Positions 1-7,827 of a DNA stretch of 48,003 nt are shown here, one piece after another. Numbering within the stretch: position 1 is the stretch's first letter; the number at the start of each line of letters is the position of its first letter. A program made the translations under genes and the position numbers. The notes under the pieces are model-generated. The model was not told the DNA's origin and made no database searches. It saw only the letters and a list, made by a program, of their open reading frames with translations. The DNA comes from a virus: the IMG/VR virus record IMGVR_UViG_3300022822_000030, positions 1-48,003 of that record. One strand, given 5' to 3'.

Positions 1-581
1 AATGTTGGATTATTTTGAATTGCATCATCAACATATTTTTTGTTTGTTAACACATCGTCGTGTGTAACTTGATCTTCATAGCTAGTAGTACCAGATACTT
101 TAACAACTCCTGTTCCCTGACCAATCAATGTCAAGTCTCCGGCGTCTGTTATACTATCTGTAATTATTTGTCTTAATTTTAAACGACTGTTTTGGAATGT
201 ATAAGCGTCTTCGGCGCCGACTAGTTTCCATCCGCCTGCGGTTGCTCCTAGTTCTAAACTTGGAAATGTCTGTGCTGTTGGTATAGCAATATTCTCATCC
301 CAAAGTAAAGAAGCGTCATCAGCTGAACCTCGATCAATTCGGATTCCGGAAATAATTAATGATACTCCGTCGCCTCCTTCACCTTTGTTTAGCGTGATAA
401 CGTTGTCTTCAATTTCTAATTGTGTTGCAGCAACATAGACAGTTTCCCCTTCAACTAGTAATCCGCCAGTTACAATAACCGTACCTGAAGGTCCAGTATC
501 TAGAGTAATTGTACCTCCGGATACTGAATCTCTAATGGCTTGTATATTATAATCGCCGTTGACTCTTAAAAACTGTCCCAT
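1..581 (-). CDS. tail-fibre-like structural protein, 3' end cut by window edge
   Basis: The frame opens with ATG at 579-581 and stays open to the left edge, giving about 193 residues of the N-terminal part. The visible protein contains a module typical of T4-like phage fibres: a VxGGLLVEGETVYV stretch, then a DNVITLNKGE motif and a SGIRIDRGS...DASLLWDE motif. Near the cut end is a TNKKYVDDAI sequence, like the ATKEYVD motifs that mark repeat boundaries in the fibre genes at the right of this window. It follows the 131-residue gene after 14 bp, so the two are probably co-transcribed from the late promoter at 1060-1067. The fibre-like assignment rests on these motifs; which fibre or appendage it forms cannot be told. 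Confidence 0.75.
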   Translation of the reverse strand, partial: MGQFLRVNGDYNIQAIRDSVSGGTITLDTGPSGTVIVTGGLLVEGETVYVAATQLEIEDNVITLNKGEGGDGVSLIISGIRIDRGSADDASLLWDENIAIPTAQTFPSLELGATAGGWKLVGAEDAYTFQNSRLKLRQIITDSITDAGDLTLIGQGTGVVKVSGTTSYEDQVTHDDVLTNKKYVDDAIQNNPT

Positions 582-595
582 GTTGTAATCCTAAA

Positions 596-991
596 TTAAA
601 CGATTGCTGTTAGTACAATGTAGTCTGCTGATGAGTCATTTTCTAAGTACCAATTGTACTTAACGCCGTCGAAGTCTGTAGCTACACGTTTAGTAATCTT
701 AGCAATTTGTTTGGTATTATTAAGTCCGTTTCCGCCAACATAACCAGTGATACGCATTTCGCCGTATGCATTAGGTTCATCAGATACTACAGTTGCAGTA
801 ACATATGATGAAGTTGTACCAATGTTTCCTACTTGAGTAACTACGAAAGTTTTTGCGCCACGTTGCTTGAGAATAACACCGTCTGTTCTTAACGATGCAT
901 CAAAAAACTCAACTCTTACACCAGTAGCTGTAGTAGCACCAGTTCCGATAACATCAACTCCGTTTACATCTTTTCTTAATGGACGTCCCAT
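596..991 (-). CDS. small putative virion protein, unknown function
   Basis: This 131-residue protein starts MGRPLRKDVNG and is rich in Gly, Thr and Val, as in a small beta-structured virion protein. No catalytic motif, signal peptide or membrane segment is visible. A good ribosome binding site (AAGGAG) precedes the ATG, and a late-promoter octamer lies about 70 bp upstream at 1060-1067, so expression with the late structural genes is likely. Its downstream partner is the fibre-like gene at 1-581. I do not recognise a named family with certainty; a structural role is inferred from promoter type, composition and neighbours. Confidence 0.6.
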   Translation of the reverse strand: MGRPLRKDVNGVDVIGTGATTATGVRVEFFDASLRTDGVILKQRGAKTFVVTQVGNIGTTSSYVTATVVSDEPNAYGEMRITGYVGGNGLNNTKQIAKITKRVATDFDGVKYNWYLENDSSADYIVLTAIV

Positions 992-1059
992 TTTGTTTCT
1001 CCTTAATTTGACGTTCTAGGTCTACGCAGAGGGATTCTGCATAAATCTTCTTGACTCTT

Positions 1060-1067
1060 TATTTATC
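1060..1067 (-). promoter_or_regulatory. T4-type late promoter (GATAAATA)
   Basis: On the minus strand this reads GATAAATA, one mismatch from the T4 late consensus TATAAATA. It overlaps the stop codon of the 89-residue gene. It would start a leader of about 60 nt ending in AAGGAG before the 131-residue gene at 991. Confidence 0.6.
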
Positions 1068-1332
1068 CACGACTAAGCATTGCCATTAGCTCAATTTTTT
1101 CAACTGTGCTTAGTATTTGATTAATAGTGTCTATTTCTTTTTGTGCTTTTTCTAAATAGGCTCGACTTTTAGTTTGTCTATGCTGTACCATAATAATACT
1201 ATGTTGCTTTATGCGATTTTCAATCATATGTTCTATCTGATTAACATCGTGAGTAAACATAGGAAAGCGTTTACGCCATATACTAAACTGCTCACGCATC
1301 TGTTTAAAGTCGTTGTCTGATTCTATTTGCAT
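1063..1332 (-). CDS. small helical protein of unknown function downstream of gp23
   Basis: The 89-residue product is charged and predicted helical, with a run of Lys, Glu and Gln residues and hydrophobics spaced as in a coiled coil (residues about 45-85). The pattern FSIWRKRFPMFTHDV near residue 16 is distinctive, but I cannot attach a function to it. The gene lies beyond the gp23 terminator (1350-1373), so it is likely read from its own promoter. A CTTAAATA octamer ends 5 nt before the ATG, and there is no Shine-Dalgarno sequence, so its message could be leaderless. The next gene starts after the late promoter embedded in its stop codon. Confidence 0.6.
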   Translation of the reverse strand: MQIESDNDFKQMREQFSIWRKRFPMFTHDVNQIEHMIENRIKQHSIIMVQHRQTKSRAYLEKAQKEIDTINQILSTVEKIELMAMLSRG

Positions 1333-1336
1333 TAGG

Positions 1337-1344
1337 TATTTAAG
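1337..1344 (-). promoter_or_regulatory. candidate late promoter (CTTAAATA) abutting the start codon
   Basis: Minus-strand CTTAAATA lies just after the gp23 terminator and ends 4 bp from the ATG at 1332. With the T4 spacing (octamer at -13 to -6), transcription would start within 1 nt of the start codon. The octamer has two differences from TATAAATA, so this is only a candidate. Confidence 0.35.
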
Positions 1345-1349
1345 TCAAC

Positions 1350-1373
1350 AAAAAAGCCCCGAAGGGCCTTTTT
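1350..1373 (-). terminator. intrinsic terminator after gp23 (UUCG tetraloop)
   Basis: On the minus strand AAAAAGGCCC pairs with GGGCTTTTTT around a TTCG tetraloop closed by C-G, giving a 10-bp stem with one G-U pair and ending in a T run. It lies 25 bp beyond the gp23 stop codon and would end the long leftward head operon. Confidence 0.9.
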
Positions 1374-1398
1374 GAATCTTTCTTCTTGTTTCTAAGAA

Positions 1399-2568
1399 TT
1401 AAGCAAAACGTAGGTTTGCGCTAGTTACAGCAACAGTACCTAGGTAATCAGCTGCGTTACCTAAAGAAGATGCTGTGTTTGTCAACTCAACATAACCATA
1501 GCGTGTCATGAATGACACCACTGGTTCGAATGTTGATGGATCTAACACTACACCAGAACTCATTAGAGGAATGTAAGGGCAGTAAAATGCCGCTGCATCT
1601 GACTCAGATGAACCTTTGTAACCTACTAATACGTTGTCGTCAGTAGCATAGCCGTTAACATAAATCTTCATTGCACTGTTCAATGTACCAACAAACTTTG
1701 TGTTTGTAGGAGCTTCGAATGTACCTTCTGTTGTACGAGCAAATGCGCTTGTAGTAGCAGATTGTAGAAGAGTTAGAACTGTTGGAGATACAACAGCCCA
1801 GTTACCAGCACCACGACGTGTGCGTTGAGCAATCAAGTTAGCAGTACGATTGATTTGAACAGCTAAAGCAGCGTGCTCGTCACCAACGAAAGTTGCAGTA
1901 CCAGAAACAGCAGCTTGGTCGTATGTTAATACGATACCAGACAAGCTCTTCAAGCTAGCAATAACTTCTTGATCAATTTCAGCAGTAATTTCTTGCGCCA
2001 AAGCAGCCATAATTTCTGCTTCGATGTCAATACCCTGTTGGGCTTGTGCATCTTGTGCAGACTCAAACGTCCAGCGAGCTGACAATTTACGTGTCTTAGC
2101 TTCAACTGTCTGTTTCAAGATTTGAATGCTTAGTCTGTTACCAGCACGACCTTCTAAAGCTGCTGTACTAGCTGCTTTGTCAGATGCTGAACCGGAATAG
2201 CCTTCGGCGATCTTGAATGGGCTTAGTGCCTCATCACCAGCTGTGATGTCAGTACCGGCTGCGCTGTTAAAGCTATCTGCATAGCGAACACGCAAGGTAT
2301 GGATCTGACCAACTGGGCCAGTCATTGGTTGTACACCTACTAACTCGTTAGCGATAACGGTAGGCATTACACGTCTGATCACTGGAAGGATCACACGATT
2401 TAAAGTTGCAACGTTGCCAGCGGATGTAGCTCCAGCAGTAGCACTCTCAGCCAAATACTTGCGGGTATTTTCTAAAGTAGTAGCCATTACTGAACGCTTG
2501 TTACCTTGAAGACCTTCTAGAAGGGCGTCTTTGGTTTCCGACCAGCGTGACTCGAGTAATTGTGACAT
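1399..2568 (-). CDS. 23: major capsid protein gp23
   Basis: This 389-residue protein matches the T4 gp23 fold signature. Residues near 50-95 carry the VIxPVIRRVMPTVIANELVGVQPM region, followed by GQIHTLRVRY, the counterpart of T4 'NLIAFDICGVQPMNSPTGQVFALRAVY'-type sequence. The C-terminal part has the YVNGYATDDNVLVGYKG and AAFYCPYIPL blocks. It is shorter than T4 gp23 (521). The N-terminal propeptide ends in YLAE/S at residues 38-42, which fits the (L/I)xE site cut by the gp21 protease, so residues 1-41 are probably removed on maturation. It is the last gene of the head operon, 11 bp after gp22, and is followed by a strong terminator. It forms the hexameric shell of the head. Confidence 0.97.
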   Translation of the reverse strand: MSQLLESRWSETKDALLEGLQGNKRSVMATTLENTRKYLAESATAGATSAGNVATLNRVILPVIRRVMPTVIANELVGVQPMTGPVGQIHTLRVRYADSFNSAAGTDITAGDEALSPFKIAEGYSGSASDKAASTAALEGRAGNRLSIQILKQTVEAKTRKLSARWTFESAQDAQAQQGIDIEAEIMAALAQEITAEIDQEVIASLKSLSGIVLTYDQAAVSGTATFVGDEHAALAVQINRTANLIAQRTRRGAGNWAVVSPTVLTLLQSATTSAFARTTEGTFEAPTNTKFVGTLNSAMKIYVNGYATDDNVLVGYKGSSESDAAAFYCPYIPLMSSGVVLDPSTFEPVVSFMTRYGYVELTNTASSLGNAADYLGTVAVTSANLRFA

Positions 2569-2579
2569 TATAGTTCTCC

Positions 2580-3674
2580 TTAAACTTTTAGTCCCGCAAG
2601 CCTGCGGATGTCAAATATTTCAGCAGTTTTTTCTTCACTGCTAAATTGTTGTGCCTGATGTTTATTGCCTGTAATTTCTTTGCCTTCGGTCAATGCTTTC
2701 TTGGCCGGAGTTCCACCATTCATTACTGCTGGTAGATACTTGTCAAAAGCTGCATTTAGCTTATCTGTTTGTACTGACTCTAATAGTTGGCTCATTACTG
2801 AACGCTTATCACCACCTAATGGTCCTAACAACTCGCCTATAACTGCTGTGCGCTTTGCGGATTCTTTAATGATTCTTAATTCAGTTTTATTGCTTTCTAC
2901 TAATTTTTCTGTTTCTGCAACAATCTTTGCTGCTTCTTCTAATTCCATTTCTTTCTGTGCAACTACCTTTAACAGGCGTGCAGTTTCAGATTTTTCATTT
3001 AGATGACTTGCAGCAAACTCGCTTGCGAATGATTCAAAAATTCTGCGACCAAAGTCGTTTCTGCGAGCAGAGTTGATATCTTCTTTCAACTGAGTCATTT
3101 CAGATTTCAATCCCTTAGAGACTGTTTCTTCAATGATTTGTGCTGAACGAGCGATGAAATCTTTCCTGACAGCTTCAAACTTAACTCTACTATCACGTAC
3201 TAGACGTACTTTAGTTTCAGCTAAATCTTTCTTGTCGCTGTGGAATTCTGCGATTTCTTTCGCTAGTGAGTCCACAATAAAAGACTCTAATTTTTCAACG
3301 TTGCCTGCAACTGCGTTACGGTCTTCGTGTAATTCTGCAATTTCTTTGCGTAGATTATTTAAGATAAATGATTCCATAGTGGCCGCATCATCTTTCATTT
3401 TTCTAGCGTATTTTGCACGGGCTTCGATAAGTCCTTGACGGTCTTCAGCAAGTTCTGTTAGCTCTGCGGTTAAGCGATCAGCTAACATTCCTTCAACAGC
3501 TTCAACCATTGCGGTTTTATCGTGCGCATATTTCTGCGCAAATTCTTCACGTAGTGTAGCAGTGACTTGATCACGAGATTCTTGAATCTGCGTATTCCAA
3601 GCAGTTTCAATCTCCGATTTGATGTCCTCGGAAATCACATTGTTTTCAAATAATTGTTTAACGAAATCTAGCAT
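2580..3674 (-). CDS. 22: prohead core scaffolding protein gp22
   Basis: The 364-residue product is almost entirely charged helix, as expected of the major scaffold around which gp23 assembles. T4 gp22 is 269 residues, so this is enlarged. Residues 100-119 and 129-148 form a 29-residue-period repeat (ESFI...L.KEIAE.H.D), with a more distant copy at 64-79. Towards the C-terminus, residues 290-313 (KRSVMSQLLES...DKYLP) are the conserved gp22 tail. The segment MSQLLES is identical to the first seven residues of gp23. It lies between gp21 and gp23, in T4 order, with short spacers and AGGAG-type ribosome sites. It should be degraded by gp21 during head maturation. Confidence 0.93.
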   Translation of the reverse strand: MLDFVKQLFENNVISEDIKSEIETAWNTQIQESRDQVTATLREEFAQKYAHDKTAMVEAVEGMLADRLTAELTELAEDRQGLIEARAKYARKMKDDAATMESFILNNLRKEIAELHEDRNAVAGNVEKLESFIVDSLAKEIAEFHSDKKDLAETKVRLVRDSRVKFEAVRKDFIARSAQIIEETVSKGLKSEMTQLKEDINSARRNDFGRRIFESFASEFAASHLNEKSETARLLKVVAQKEMELEEAAKIVAETEKLVESNKTELRIIKESAKRTAVIGELLGPLGGDKRSVMSQLLESVQTDKLNAAFDKYLPAVMNGGTPAKKALTEGKEITGNKHQAQQFSSEEKTAEIFDIRRLAGLKV

Positions 3675-3687
3675 GTGATTCTCCTTT

Positions 3688-4323
3688 TTATTTGAGATCC
3701 TTGATGATTTTCACCAAGCTCTCTGCTATATATCTTTGTGCCTGTGGGTTGCCTTGTACTTCTAATGCCATTTTAAATGCCTGATAGCCACCTGTGTTAT
3801 TCATCAAGTGCTCATATACTGGAGTTGGGTAAGCTCCGGGTGCGCTTGGCTGCGCAACAATGTCAACAGTGATAATTTCAAATCCCTGGACATTGCCGCC
3901 ACCGTCTACTTCGCCGGATCCTCTTGAACTTACACCCAACTTAACTCCTGCCGTCAACATGGATTCAATTAATTTACCCATTGGTGTTGGCAAGATTTTT
4001 AGTTTTCCGTAGCCGTTAGGACCATCCATCCACATCTTGGTAATCATATGACTAACACGATCTAGATTAATTTTTAAATCCTGAGGATGATCAACTTCAC
4101 CTAGCACAGAGTAACCACCAGAGATCTGTTCGTTGAGCGTTTTGACAGCCCTGCCAATCTCTTGAGAAGAATAAACACGTTGATTTGCATTGCGGATATC
4201 ACCTTGGATGCAAATCCCGTTGAGATGTAACGACTTACCGCCGTTACCATCTTCTTCGCTCTCAAGAACAATCTTAGCCTGATCGTAACTTAAATGTTCT
4301 GCTAGAGTAAATTTTTTCACCAT
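3688..4323 (-). CDS. 21: prohead core maturation protease gp21
   Basis: This 211-residue protein is the T4-type (U9/S80-like) serine protease that cleaves scaffold and shell proteins after (L/I)xE. The likely catalytic residues are visible: His79 in GEVDHP, Ser132 or Ser133 in GVSSRGSG, and an Asp at 154 in ITVDIVAQPSAPGA. The length is close to T4 gp21 (212). It sits between the acidic core protein and gp22, matching T4 order. Probable targets seen here are gp23 after residue 41, gp22, and perhaps the basic protein at 11610-12176. The start at 4323 is fixed by an ATG 9 bp after the previous stop codon, with an AGGA motif upstream. Confidence 0.95.
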   Translation of the reverse strand: MVKKFTLAEHLSYDQAKIVLESEEDGNGGKSLHLNGICIQGDIRNANQRVYSSQEIGRAVKTLNEQISGGYSVLGEVDHPQDLKINLDRVSHMITKMWMDGPNGYGKLKILPTPMGKLIESMLTAGVKLGVSSRGSGEVDGGGNVQGFEIITVDIVAQPSAPGAYPTPVYEHLMNNTGGYQAFKMALEVQGNPQAQRYIAESLVKIIKDLK

Positions 4324-4332
4324 TCGGTCCTA

Positions 4333-5169
4333 TTATCTACGACCACGGAAAAGACTTTGGCCATCAGTGGAACCTTCCGCTGCGCCCTTTTTCTCAGCAC
4401 CATGACCTGACTCTTTCTTGGAGAAAGCACTACCTGCTTTTCCGCCTGGGACATTGATGTTACCTGTATTTTGTTCTTTTGGATTACCTTTTAACAGACC
4501 GTTGCCTTTTAATGCACCTGTCTCTGAACCTTCGCTACCGTTACGGCCGCTTAGGATGTTAGCAGTTGTACCACCCATATCATTCTTACCAGCTACTGGG
4601 GACTTGCCGCCGTCAGCTTTTTCGGATTGACCTTTCTTTTCTGCGCCGTGACCTGCTGGAACTTTCTCAACATATTCACGCACTGTTTCTAGATCAAAGT
4701 CATCTTTCATTTCCATTTCGTCGCCCATGTCGTCGCTGTCGTCAGCCATGTCGCCACCTTTCAATGCATCAAACTTAGCTTGTAGTTCATCTACAATACT
4801 GTCTAGATCTTGGAATAATTCTTCTTCGGACTTTTCTTCGTCATCTTCTTCTGGACCCATGTCCATATCTAAATCACTTTCTAGATCGTCAGTTGCGTCG
4901 CCGCCCATTTCGTGATCGCCTTCATATGCGATATCTTCGAAGTTTTCATCCATCTTGTCTTCTTCAGCATCTTCATCTTCAGCTGCTTCGTCCATTTCTT
5001 CTTCGTCTTCGTCTTCTTCTTCTTCTTCAGAAATTTCGGAATCGATTAGATTTTCGTAAATTTCACGTGAAGCAGCAACTACGTATTCGTGGAATAGTTC
5101 TTCTGCTTTAGCTTGGTCTTCGTTAACTAGATGCGCTAGCATCTGTTCTAAAATATTTTTGTCTGCCAT
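4333..5169 (-). CDS. 67: acidic prohead core protein, gp67-like, enlarged
   Basis: The first 45 residues form a helix with KAEELFHEYVVAASREIYENL, resembling the N-terminus of T4 gp67 (short helix with KLFAEAMAART), followed by a very acidic tract at residues 44-75 and further acid-rich stretches to about 160. T4 gp67 is only about 80 residues; this is 278. The extra C-terminal half is Gly/Lys/Ser-rich and holds two copies of GHGAEKKG (173-180 and 255-262). The gene is directly upstream of gp21, as expected for a core component. A good AAGGAG site precedes the ATG, and a candidate late promoter lies at 5205-5212. The gp67 assignment is by N-terminal similarity, acidity and position. Confidence 0.75.
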   Translation of the reverse strand: MADKNILEQMLAHLVNEDQAKAEELFHEYVVAASREIYENLIDSEISEEEEEDEDEEEMDEAAEDEDAEEDKMDENFEDIAYEGDHEMGGDATDDLESDLDMDMGPEEDDEEKSEEELFQDLDSIVDELQAKFDALKGGDMADDSDDMGDEMEMKDDFDLETVREYVEKVPAGHGAEKKGQSEKADGGKSPVAGKNDMGGTTANILSGRNGSEGSETGALKGNGLLKGNPKEQNTGNINVPGGKAGSAFSKKESGHGAEKKGAAEGSTDGQSLFRGRR

Positions 5170-5204
5170 GTTATGTTCTCCTTCAAGATTGTTAGGCTGT
5201 AGTA

Positions 5205-5212
5205 TATTTAAT
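5205..5212 (-). promoter_or_regulatory. candidate internal late promoter (ATTAAATA)
   Basis: Minus-strand ATTAAATA lies in the 63-bp gap before the gp67-like gene. It would give a leader of about 30 nt containing AAGGAG. The gap is unusually long for this operon, which supports a regulatory site, but the octamer is imperfect. Confidence 0.35.
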
Positions 5213-5232
5213 GCGTAGATTTAAAACCGGCG

Positions 5233-5883
5233 TTAAATGATAGTTTTTTGATTCGTTTGATCTGAATATGCAGTTTCTGGAAATTTTTGTTCAAATTGAC
5301 TAAAACTTATATGGCTAAGATTACCTAGCTGATTTCCAAGTTTATCTGGAATAAAAGCAGTTGTCGGTATAACTCTATAAAATTTAATACCTTTAAACTC
5401 TTTAATAACTTTTTCCGTCTGACTTAACCAGTTTCCATGAAAAGTTGCTGCGTCTGTTGATTTTTTGTAGTTAAATGTATCTGCATACACATTGTTAAAC
5501 TTTCCAGCAATACCTTGATAGTCAAACCCTAAAATGTAAACTTCTTTATGGCCTTGACTTGCAGCATGCCATAGTGCTGTTGGACCACTTGACCAACCTT
5601 TATGAGGTGTAAAGAAATTTATACCTGCTTTAGAGCTAATACCTTTATTAGGATTAGTCCATACCTGGTGTGTCTTATGATAGCCAGACTCAATAATCTC
5701 ATTAACCATTTTAACATCTACTGCAATTAAAACGTGTGGTTCATATTCTCTATACTGGGCATTACATCCGTAAACAATACCTTTAGGTAGCAGAGATTTA
5801 GGATCAACAGATAGTCTGCTGGTTCCATTTCCTAGTACAAATGCTGGAGTATTATTCGGCTGCTGCTTCAACTGGGATACCAT
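5233..5883 (-). CDS. DUF115/MptE-like Rossmann protein, possible glyco-enzyme
   Basis: The 216-residue protein begins a Rossmann-like fold: strand-loop AFVLGNGTSRL (14-24), then GIVYGCNAQY (35-44), then VLIAVDVKM (51-59), and later WSSGPTALWHAASQGHKEVY (97-116) followed by ILGFDYQG (117-124). This arrangement is typical of the DUF115 / MptE-like / GT42 sialyltransferase-like superfamily, whose members act on nucleotide-linked substrates. No such gene exists in the T4 head cluster. Its ATG lies inside the last 32 bp of the preceding 80-codon gene, so translation is probably coupled. It sits between prohead core genes and is presumably co-expressed late. Superfamily assignment is from motifs; substrate and role are unknown. 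Confidence 0.6.
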   Translation of the reverse strand: MVSQLKQQPNNTPAFVLGNGTSRLSVDPKSLLPKGIVYGCNAQYREYEPHVLIAVDVKMVNEIIESGYHKTHQVWTNPNKGISSKAGINFFTPHKGWSSGPTALWHAASQGHKEVYILGFDYQGIAGKFNNVYADTFNYKKSTDAATFHGNWLSQTEKVIKEFKGIKFYRVIPTTAFIPDKLGNQLGNLSHISFSQFEQKFPETAYSDQTNQKTII

Positions 5884-6094
5884 ACATCTGTTGGATAAAC
5901 CCTTGCTCTGAATTTTCTTCTGCTTGGTGCGCTTCAGATTGTAACCTAAGCTGATTTATCTGTCTTAGTGTTAAGCGAATCTTGCGAGTGTCGCTTTTTT
6001 TCACAACTGAACTGTCTTTACTGTTATCGTATCTACGATCGTTAGCAAAGTCGTTATTTTCGTTGTTGAAATAAAAAAATTCTAATAGGAGCAT
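5852..6094 (-). CDS. small basic protein at the gp68 position, prohead core candidate
   Basis: This 80-residue protein has a disordered acidic/Asn-rich start and a basic helical segment (residues about 36-72) containing RKIRLTLRQINQLRLQSEAH followed by QQMYG. It lies directly after the portal gene, where T4 has its small prohead core genes 67 and 68, so a gp68-like core role is plausible, but the sequence alone does not prove it. No Shine-Dalgarno motif precedes the ATG. A minus-strand ACTAAATA octamer ends 5 bp before it, so this may be a leaderless late message. Its 3' end overlaps the next gene by 32 bp in another frame. Confidence 0.6.
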   Translation of the reverse strand: MLLLEFFYFNNENNDFANDRRYDNSKDSSVVKKSDTRKIRLTLRQINQLRLQSEAHQAEENSEQGFIQQMYGIPVEAAAE

Positions 6095-6099
6095 ACTTG

Positions 6100-6107
6100 T
6101 ATTTAGT
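6100..6107 (-). promoter_or_regulatory. candidate late promoter (ACTAAATA) abutting the start codon
   Basis: Minus-strand ACTAAATA lies in the 14-bp gap after gp20. At T4 spacing, transcription would begin at 6094, exactly the A of the start codon of the 80-residue gene. It has two mismatches to TATAAATA. Confidence 0.35.
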
Positions 6108-6108
6108 C

Positions 6109-7812
6109 TTATACTGCTGGAGGTTCTTCTGCAGGTGCCTGGGCTGCTGCGCCTGCTTCGGCTGCTGCTGCCATATCATCAGGAGCTGTTTCATCTTGGG
6201 CGCCTAAATCAGCTGACATACCGCTTGGAGTAATACCTGCTGATCGCATCTCGCTTGCTGCATCTGTGGATGCTTTTAGCTTGTTGCCGTTTTCTTCGCG
6301 CCATAATGTTTCGTTTTCTACAATCTCTTCCTGAGTAAGACCAAGATATCGTTTCATAGCAAAACGTTTGCTCATATGTGGAATTTCTTGCACCTGCGCA
6401 AACACTCCAACACGAGTAGTATCAAGTTCTGCTTGACGGTAAGCAGCAAAGTTTTGCGGAGGATTAAATCTTAAGTCAAACAAACTTGAATCAATATTGA
6501 TGCCTTGGTGCTGCATCCATAACTTAAATTCTAAGTCGAATGTTTCGACAACCATTGCCTGCAACCGTTCGCAGTACTTGTTAAATCGTAGTTCTTGAAT
6601 GTATGCTGTGCCAACTTTGCCATCGGCAACTGAGTTACTTGATTCTTCAACACCTGTTGGCAAGTAAGCACTGGGAATTCTCAACGCACGGAATAACTTG
6701 TTAGTAAAGAAGCGTAAGTCAGTAATTTCACCTAGGTTAGTACCGCCTGGTAACGTTTCTACTTTTGATCCGCGACCTTCTGCTGTCTGCGGAAAGAAAT
6801 AATCTTCGTTAGTGCTTAATGGATTATAACTTGAGTCAACAATGTTTGAACCGCCGCCACTAGCACTAGGAATGCGGCGCTGCTGTATTTCGTTTTTAAC
6901 ACGTTCAACAAAGCTCATGGCCATGTGTGCTGGCATATTACCCACGTCAACATAGAAAATCCTACGTTCAGGCGCACGTTGAATACGATAGATAATAATT
7001 GCATCTTCCAGCAATTCTTTTTGCTTGTAAACTTTGAATACTGATTCTAGCAAGCTATTGCCGAAAGGATAGTTTCTATCTAGTCCTTCACTTAATGAAA
7101 TATGCACAACATCTTTTGCATCAACGCAAAATTCGTTTGAAGCATTTTGAAAACGTGTACCAGGAGACTGTCCCATATCACCAACCATACCGCGTCCAAA
7201 TCCGCCACCTGTGGTGTAAGAGCTTGTACCGCTAGGGCTAGTGTTAGATGTTCCGTGTGGAGTAACCGCAACTAGATTTGCAAAGTTGAAGTTCATATCT
7301 TTAATAACATACTGCTCAGGAACTTTACCTTCGCTTTCGTTTACAATAATTTTGCTTACTTTGGCAGCATCAACAAATAGCCATTTTTTAGTTTCAGGAT
7401 CACGTACAAAGAAACAGTCGCCGTATTTGAATGCATTACGCACAATGCGGAATATACGTGTTTCAAATTGTTGTTGCTTGACCCACTTCTGCAGGCTGTC
7501 TTTAATTAGTTTAACTTCAGTGCTAGTCGGCTTGCCGCGGAAGTGTGTACTAAACGGTGTTTCGTTTTCTTTATCGCGCTGTGTACAAAATTCAGCAAGG
7601 ATATCTAGTGCAGCGTTAACTTCACTGTCCATATCCATTGTGTCGTATTGAATATACTTTTCAATACGGTTCGGACTACCTGCGTATACATCTGGCAAGT
7701 AGCTTGAGTAATTAGTACGAGCTGGCCCGGGTCTCCCTTGGCCGCCCAATGGACTCATTGATCCTGATTGATTCGATGTGTCTACTGGGGTGAAGTATTT
7801 TTTCCAACTCAT
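6109..7812 (-). CDS. 20: portal vertex protein gp20
   Basis: This 567-residue protein is the dodecameric portal at one head vertex, through which DNA is packaged and to which the tail attaches (T4 gp20 is 524). Diagnostic blocks include RIEKYIQYDTMDMDSEVNAALDI-type sequence near residue 50, RIVRNAFKYGDCFF near 120, and AIIIYRIQRAPERRIFYVDVGNMP near 270. The region EVTDLR/ITDLRFFTNKLFRALRIP-like near 365 and the YLPTG...SVADGKVGTAYIQE loop follow. The last 60 residues are Ala/Pro/Glu-rich and look disordered. It begins 15 bp after the tape-measure-like gene and leads the core and capsid genes. Confidence 0.96.
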   Translation of the reverse strand: MSWKKYFTPVDTSNQSGSMSPLGGQGRPGPARTNYSSYLPDVYAGSPNRIEKYIQYDTMDMDSEVNAALDILAEFCTQRDKENETPFSTHFRGKPTSTEVKLIKDSLQKWVKQQQFETRIFRIVRNAFKYGDCFFVRDPETKKWLFVDAAKVSKIIVNESEGKVPEQYVIKDMNFNFANLVAVTPHGTSNTSPSGTSSYTTGGGFGRGMVGDMGQSPGTRFQNASNEFCVDAKDVVHISLSEGLDRNYPFGNSLLESVFKVYKQKELLEDAIIIYRIQRAPERRIFYVDVGNMPAHMAMSFVERVKNEIQQRRIPSASGGGSNIVDSSYNPLSTNEDYFFPQTAEGRGSKVETLPGGTNLGEITDLRFFTNKLFRALRIPSAYLPTGVEESSNSVADGKVGTAYIQELRFNKYCERLQAMVVETFDLEFKLWMQHQGINIDSSLFDLRFNPPQNFAAYRQAELDTTRVGVFAQVQEIPHMSKRFAMKRYLGLTQEEIVENETLWREENGNKLKASTDAASEMRSAGITPSGMSADLGAQDETAPDDMAAAAEAGAAAQAPAEEPPAV

Positions 7813-7827
7813 TATATTATCCTATTA

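Noticed and set aside
2665-3438. Plus-strand ORFs opposite gp22
   Set aside because: They are antisense shadows of the charged coiled-coil gene, with no promoter, ribosome site or plausible protein.
5852-5883. Possible frameshift linking the 80-residue gene and the DUF115-like gene
   Set aside because: The overlap contains no slippery heptamer, and the second gene has its own ATG. Translational coupling explains it better.
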